NCBI GenBank assembly: GCA_007123625.1
Contig: SKKS01000195.1
Location: 1-7,669 of the forward strand
Source: Paracoccaceae bacterium
Lineage (GTDB): Bacteria > Pseudomonadota > Alphaproteobacteria > Rhodobacterales > Rhodobacteraceae
Length of the DNA: 7,669 nt
Direction: 5' to 3'
Part shown: in pieces, positions 5,945 to 7,669 of the stretch
Layout: each line of letters opens with the position of its first letter
Numbering within the stretch: the first letter of the stretch is position 1
The notes under the pieces: model-generated
Told to the model about the DNA's origin: nothing
Seen by the model: only the letters and a program-made list of their open reading frames with translations
The model's database searches: none
Translations under genes and position numbers: made by a program

Positions 5945-6910
5945 TCAGGTCGGTGAAACGCCGGTGACCGGCAGGCTGCGCACCACGTCCCAGACGACGG
6001 CCTGCATCAGGGCCGCGACCTCGGGCGAGGGCGCATCCGCCGGGGTGCCATCGTGGCGCAGCAGTGCATGGGGAAGCCCGCGCGGGTCGGTTTGGTAAAG
6101 CGTGGCCAGATGCACCAGCGCCACAAAGTAGTGCCCCAGATCGCCCAGATGGATCTGATCGACCTCACCATCGCCGCCTGTCCCGAACAGCCCGCGCCGG
6201 TCGGTCAGGCCGGGCAGCCCGCCCTGCCTCTCCAGTTCCCGGACGAAAGCGCCCATCGCCCGCCCGGCGGGAATGACATGCACGGTGCCCACGCCGTCTT
6301 GCGCCATGGCCTGCGCAAGGATTGTGCCTTCCCATTGGGAGACGGCGTCCCGCTCCAGCCGCTCCAGCCAGGCATCGTCCATGGTCCACCAATGCCAGGT
6401 TTCATAGAGGTAAACCCGCGCCTCCGGGTTGTGCTGGCGGGCCAGCCGCGCCCAGTTGGCCAGATGCTGCGCGCTGTCATGATAGCGGATGGCGTCGGCA
6501 AGCTTGATCATCTCGGTCACGATCAGCGCGTCCACGCCTCCGGCAAGCGCTTCACGCGCATCGCGAAAGCGGGAGTGGTCGTTTTCGACCTCAAACCCGT
6601 TGATGGGCAGCGCCGGATCCCAGTGTTCGCGCAGGCTGGTGCCCCATCCAAGCTGGCTGTGGTGGCTGTGGCCGTGGATCCCTGCGGCGGCGGCCAGTTG
6701 CCCGACCATCGCAGGCATATCGCGCCCTACAAGGCTGTGGCCAAGGTGAAAGACCTCCATCCCCGCTTGCGGTGCGGGCAGGGGGGTCCGGTATAGGGCA
6801 GCGCGTGCGTCAGGCGCCAGCGACGGGGGCGCGGCAAGGTAGCGCCAGCCCGCCCATCCCGCCAGCGCCAGAAGCGCCAGACCTGTTGCAGCGATCACCA
6901 AAGAACGCAC
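5945..6910 (-). CDS. Membrane-anchored SGNH-hydrolase-like protein
   Basis: This 321-residue protein has an N-terminal signal anchor (hydrophobic residues 4-22, one Arg before it), placing the rest in the periplasm. VFHLGHSLVGRDM (53-65) looks like SGNH block I with Ser59 as nucleophile. VDQIHLGDLGHYF carries D251-x-x-H254, the block V Asp/His pair. Between them, GVDALIVTEM and a later YLYETWHWW segment fit the strands of an SGNH/GDSL fold. Such proteins are esterases or O-acyltransferases; a role in removing or adding acyl groups on a polysaccharide would suit the neighbours (inference). The start is GTG at 6910 with GGAGG (6922-6918) seven bases upstream. The open frame continues to 7159 but that part overlaps ynjD and is not coding. 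The stop lies just upstream of the ribosome site of the next gene. Confidence 0.85.
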   Translation of the reverse strand: MRSLVIAATGLALLALAGWAGWRYLAAPPSLAPDARAALYRTPLPAPQAGMEVFHLGHSLVGRDMPAMVGQLAAAAGIHGHSHHSQLGWGTSLREHWDPALPINGFEVENDHSRFRDAREALAGGVDALIVTEMIKLADAIRYHDSAQHLANWARLARQHNPEARVYLYETWHWWTMDDAWLERLERDAVSQWEGTILAQAMAQDGVGTVHVIPAGRAMGAFVRELERQGGLPGLTDRRGLFGTGGDGEVDQIHLGDLGHYFVALVHLATLYQTDPRGLPHALLRHDGTPADAPSPEVAALMQAVVWDVVRSLPVTGVSPT

Positions 6911-6946
6911 GCGCGCGCCTCCGTCCGAGCGGTTGCAGTTGCGGCG

Positions 6947-6982
6947 AACACTAGCCTGAAGTGGACCACTCCGGCCAGTGTT
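6947..6982. repeat. 36-bp nested dyad between ynjD and the SGNH operon
   Basis: The outer arms AACACTAGCC (6947-6956) and GGCCAGTGTT (6973-6982) are complementary at nine of ten positions. In minus-strand RNA the tenth is a GU pair. Inside lies an 11-base perfect palindrome, AGTGG-A-CCACT (6960-6970), on almost the same centre. It sits 22 bases after the ynjD stop and 36 bases before the SGNH GTG. No T-run follows on the minus strand. It could be an operator, an RNA processing hairpin, or a terminator stem of non-standard type. Confidence 0.7.
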
Positions 6983-7004
6983 ACCCGCAGCGATTTGCTT
7001 CCTT

Positions 7005-7643
7005 TCACAACACTGTTTCCGCGCCATCGACACCCATGACCGGGCCGCCTGCGGCGCGAGCATCTTCGGCGTCATGGGTGACCAGCAAGACCGGCAGGCC
7101 GCGTTCGCGGGCACGCTGAAAGACAAAGTCACGGATGCGGGCGCGCCGGTCGGTATCAAGTCCCGAAAACGGCTCGTCCAGCAACAGCGCGCGTGGTTCG
7201 GCCAGCAGTGTACGCATCAGCGCGACCCGCGCTCGCTGCCCACCCGACAGCGTGGCTGGATCGCGTGGGCCGAAGTCTTCAAGCCCGGCCTCGGTCAGTG
7301 CCTTGTCGATGCGCGCGCCCCGGTCCGGGGTGCGGCGCGGCAGCGCGAAGGCGAGGTTTCCCGACACACTCAGATGCGGAAACAGCGTTGCTTCCTGAAA
7401 CAGGATGCCGATGCGGCGGTGTTCCGTAGGCAGGGCGGTCACGTCGCGCCCCTCCAGCTGTATCCGCCCCGACAGCGCAAAGACGGGTGGCAGCGCGCCG
7501 ATGATGGCTGCCAGAAGCGTGGACTTGCCACACCCTGACGGGCCCATCAGGGTCAGCACCTGCCCCGGTTCGATCCGCGCCGACAAGCTGACCAGTGGCG
7601 CGCCGTCGCGGGCGATGGTGATGCGGTCAAGTTCCAGTGTCAT
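7005..7643 (-). CDS. ynjD: ABC transporter ATP-binding protein, YnjD type
   Basis: This 212-residue nucleotide-binding subunit would power an inner-membrane importer. All cassette motifs are intact: Walker A GPSGCGKST (34-42), Q-loop Gln83 in GILFQEATLF, signature LSGGQRAR (132-139), Walker B ALLLDEPF (152-159), D-loop SGLD and switch His190 in VTHD. The short length and details such as LTLMGPSGCGKSTL, DPATLSGGQRARVAL and the IGAL segment closely resemble E. coli YnjD, the ATPase of the uncharacterised YnjBCD system (217 residues), recognised from memory. The substrate is not established. The ATG at 7643 overlaps the TGA of the upstream reading frame as ATGA, as expected for a ynjC-ynjD junction. 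The gene ends 95 bases before the SGNH operon on the same strand. Confidence 0.93.
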   Translation of the reverse strand: MTLELDRITIARDGAPLVSLSARIEPGQVLTLMGPSGCGKSTLLAAIIGALPPVFALSGRIQLEGRDVTALPTEHRRIGILFQEATLFPHLSVSGNLAFALPRRTPDRGARIDKALTEAGLEDFGPRDPATLSGGQRARVALMRTLLAEPRALLLDEPFSGLDTDRRARIRDFVFQRARERGLPVLLVTHDAEDARAAGGPVMGVDGAETVL

Positions 7644-7669
7644 GGTGCCATTCCCCGGCGGCGGGCAAA
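7640..7669 (-). CDS. Probable 3' end of the partner permease gene (partial)
   Basis: Only nine codons and a TGA (7642-7640) are inside the window, reading FARRRGMAP. The basic, proline-ended tail suits the C terminus of an ABC permease after its last membrane helix. The 4-base ATGA overlap with ynjD is typical of co-translated transporter genes. The assignment rests on context, because in YnjBCD the permease YnjC precedes YnjD. Confidence 0.45.
   Translation of the reverse strand, partial: FARRRGMAP

Noticed and set aside
6911..7159. N-terminal extension of the SGNH reading frame
   Set aside because: It overlaps the ynjD gene by about 155 bases on the same strand and lacks sensible composition. 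The GTG at 6910 has a strong ribosome site and begins exactly at the signal anchor.
1..7669. Mobile element, prophage, CRISPR or defence island
   Set aside because: No transposase, integrase, direct-repeat array, tRNA or attachment-like repeat was seen. Base composition and codon style are even across all genes.

Overview
The window looks like chromosome of a high-GC alphaproteobacterium, most probably Rhodobacterales. The pointers are the very GC-rich codon use, a YnjD-type ABC ATPase, and a small heat-shock gene whose leader reads as an alphaproteobacterial ROSE-type RNA thermometer with an RpoH-type promoter. This placement is an inference from style and gene families. No rRNA, tRNA, insertion sequence, CRISPR array or phage gene was seen.

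Left part, plus strand (1-2606). The 3' end of a RecD-like superfamily 1 DNA helicase is followed by a 78-residue stand-alone AsnC/Lrp-type ligand-binding (RAM) protein. That gene sits one base ahead of a classical short-chain dehydrogenase/reductase. Next is an hsp20 gene of the IbpA/HspA type. Its 153-bp upstream region holds a sigma-32-like promoter and three successive hairpins, the last of which sequesters the Shine-Dalgarno sequence in a UCGCU/AAGGAGG pairing. A strong intrinsic terminator closes the gene.

Right part, minus strand (2631-7669). A GNAT N-acetyltransferase converges on hsp20 and has its own TTGACA promoter. Upstream of it lies a tightly packed three-gene operon, read right to left: a membrane-anchored SGNH-hydrolase-like protein, a large secreted protein with clan-A glycoside-hydrolase-like features, and a GT2 glycosyltransferase with a C-terminal membrane helix. 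The junctions are 9 to 12 bases and a 4-base overlap. The set looks like an envelope or exopolysaccharide synthesis and tailoring module, and its exact role is not recognisable. Further upstream on the same strand are a YnjD-type ABC ATPase and the last codons of what is probably its permease. A 36-bp nested dyad lies between ynjD and the operon.

The two points most worth following are the hsp20 leader (RpoH promoter plus a three-hairpin ROSE-like element) and the SGNH / GH-like / GT2 operon, whose central protein belongs to no family I can name with confidence.
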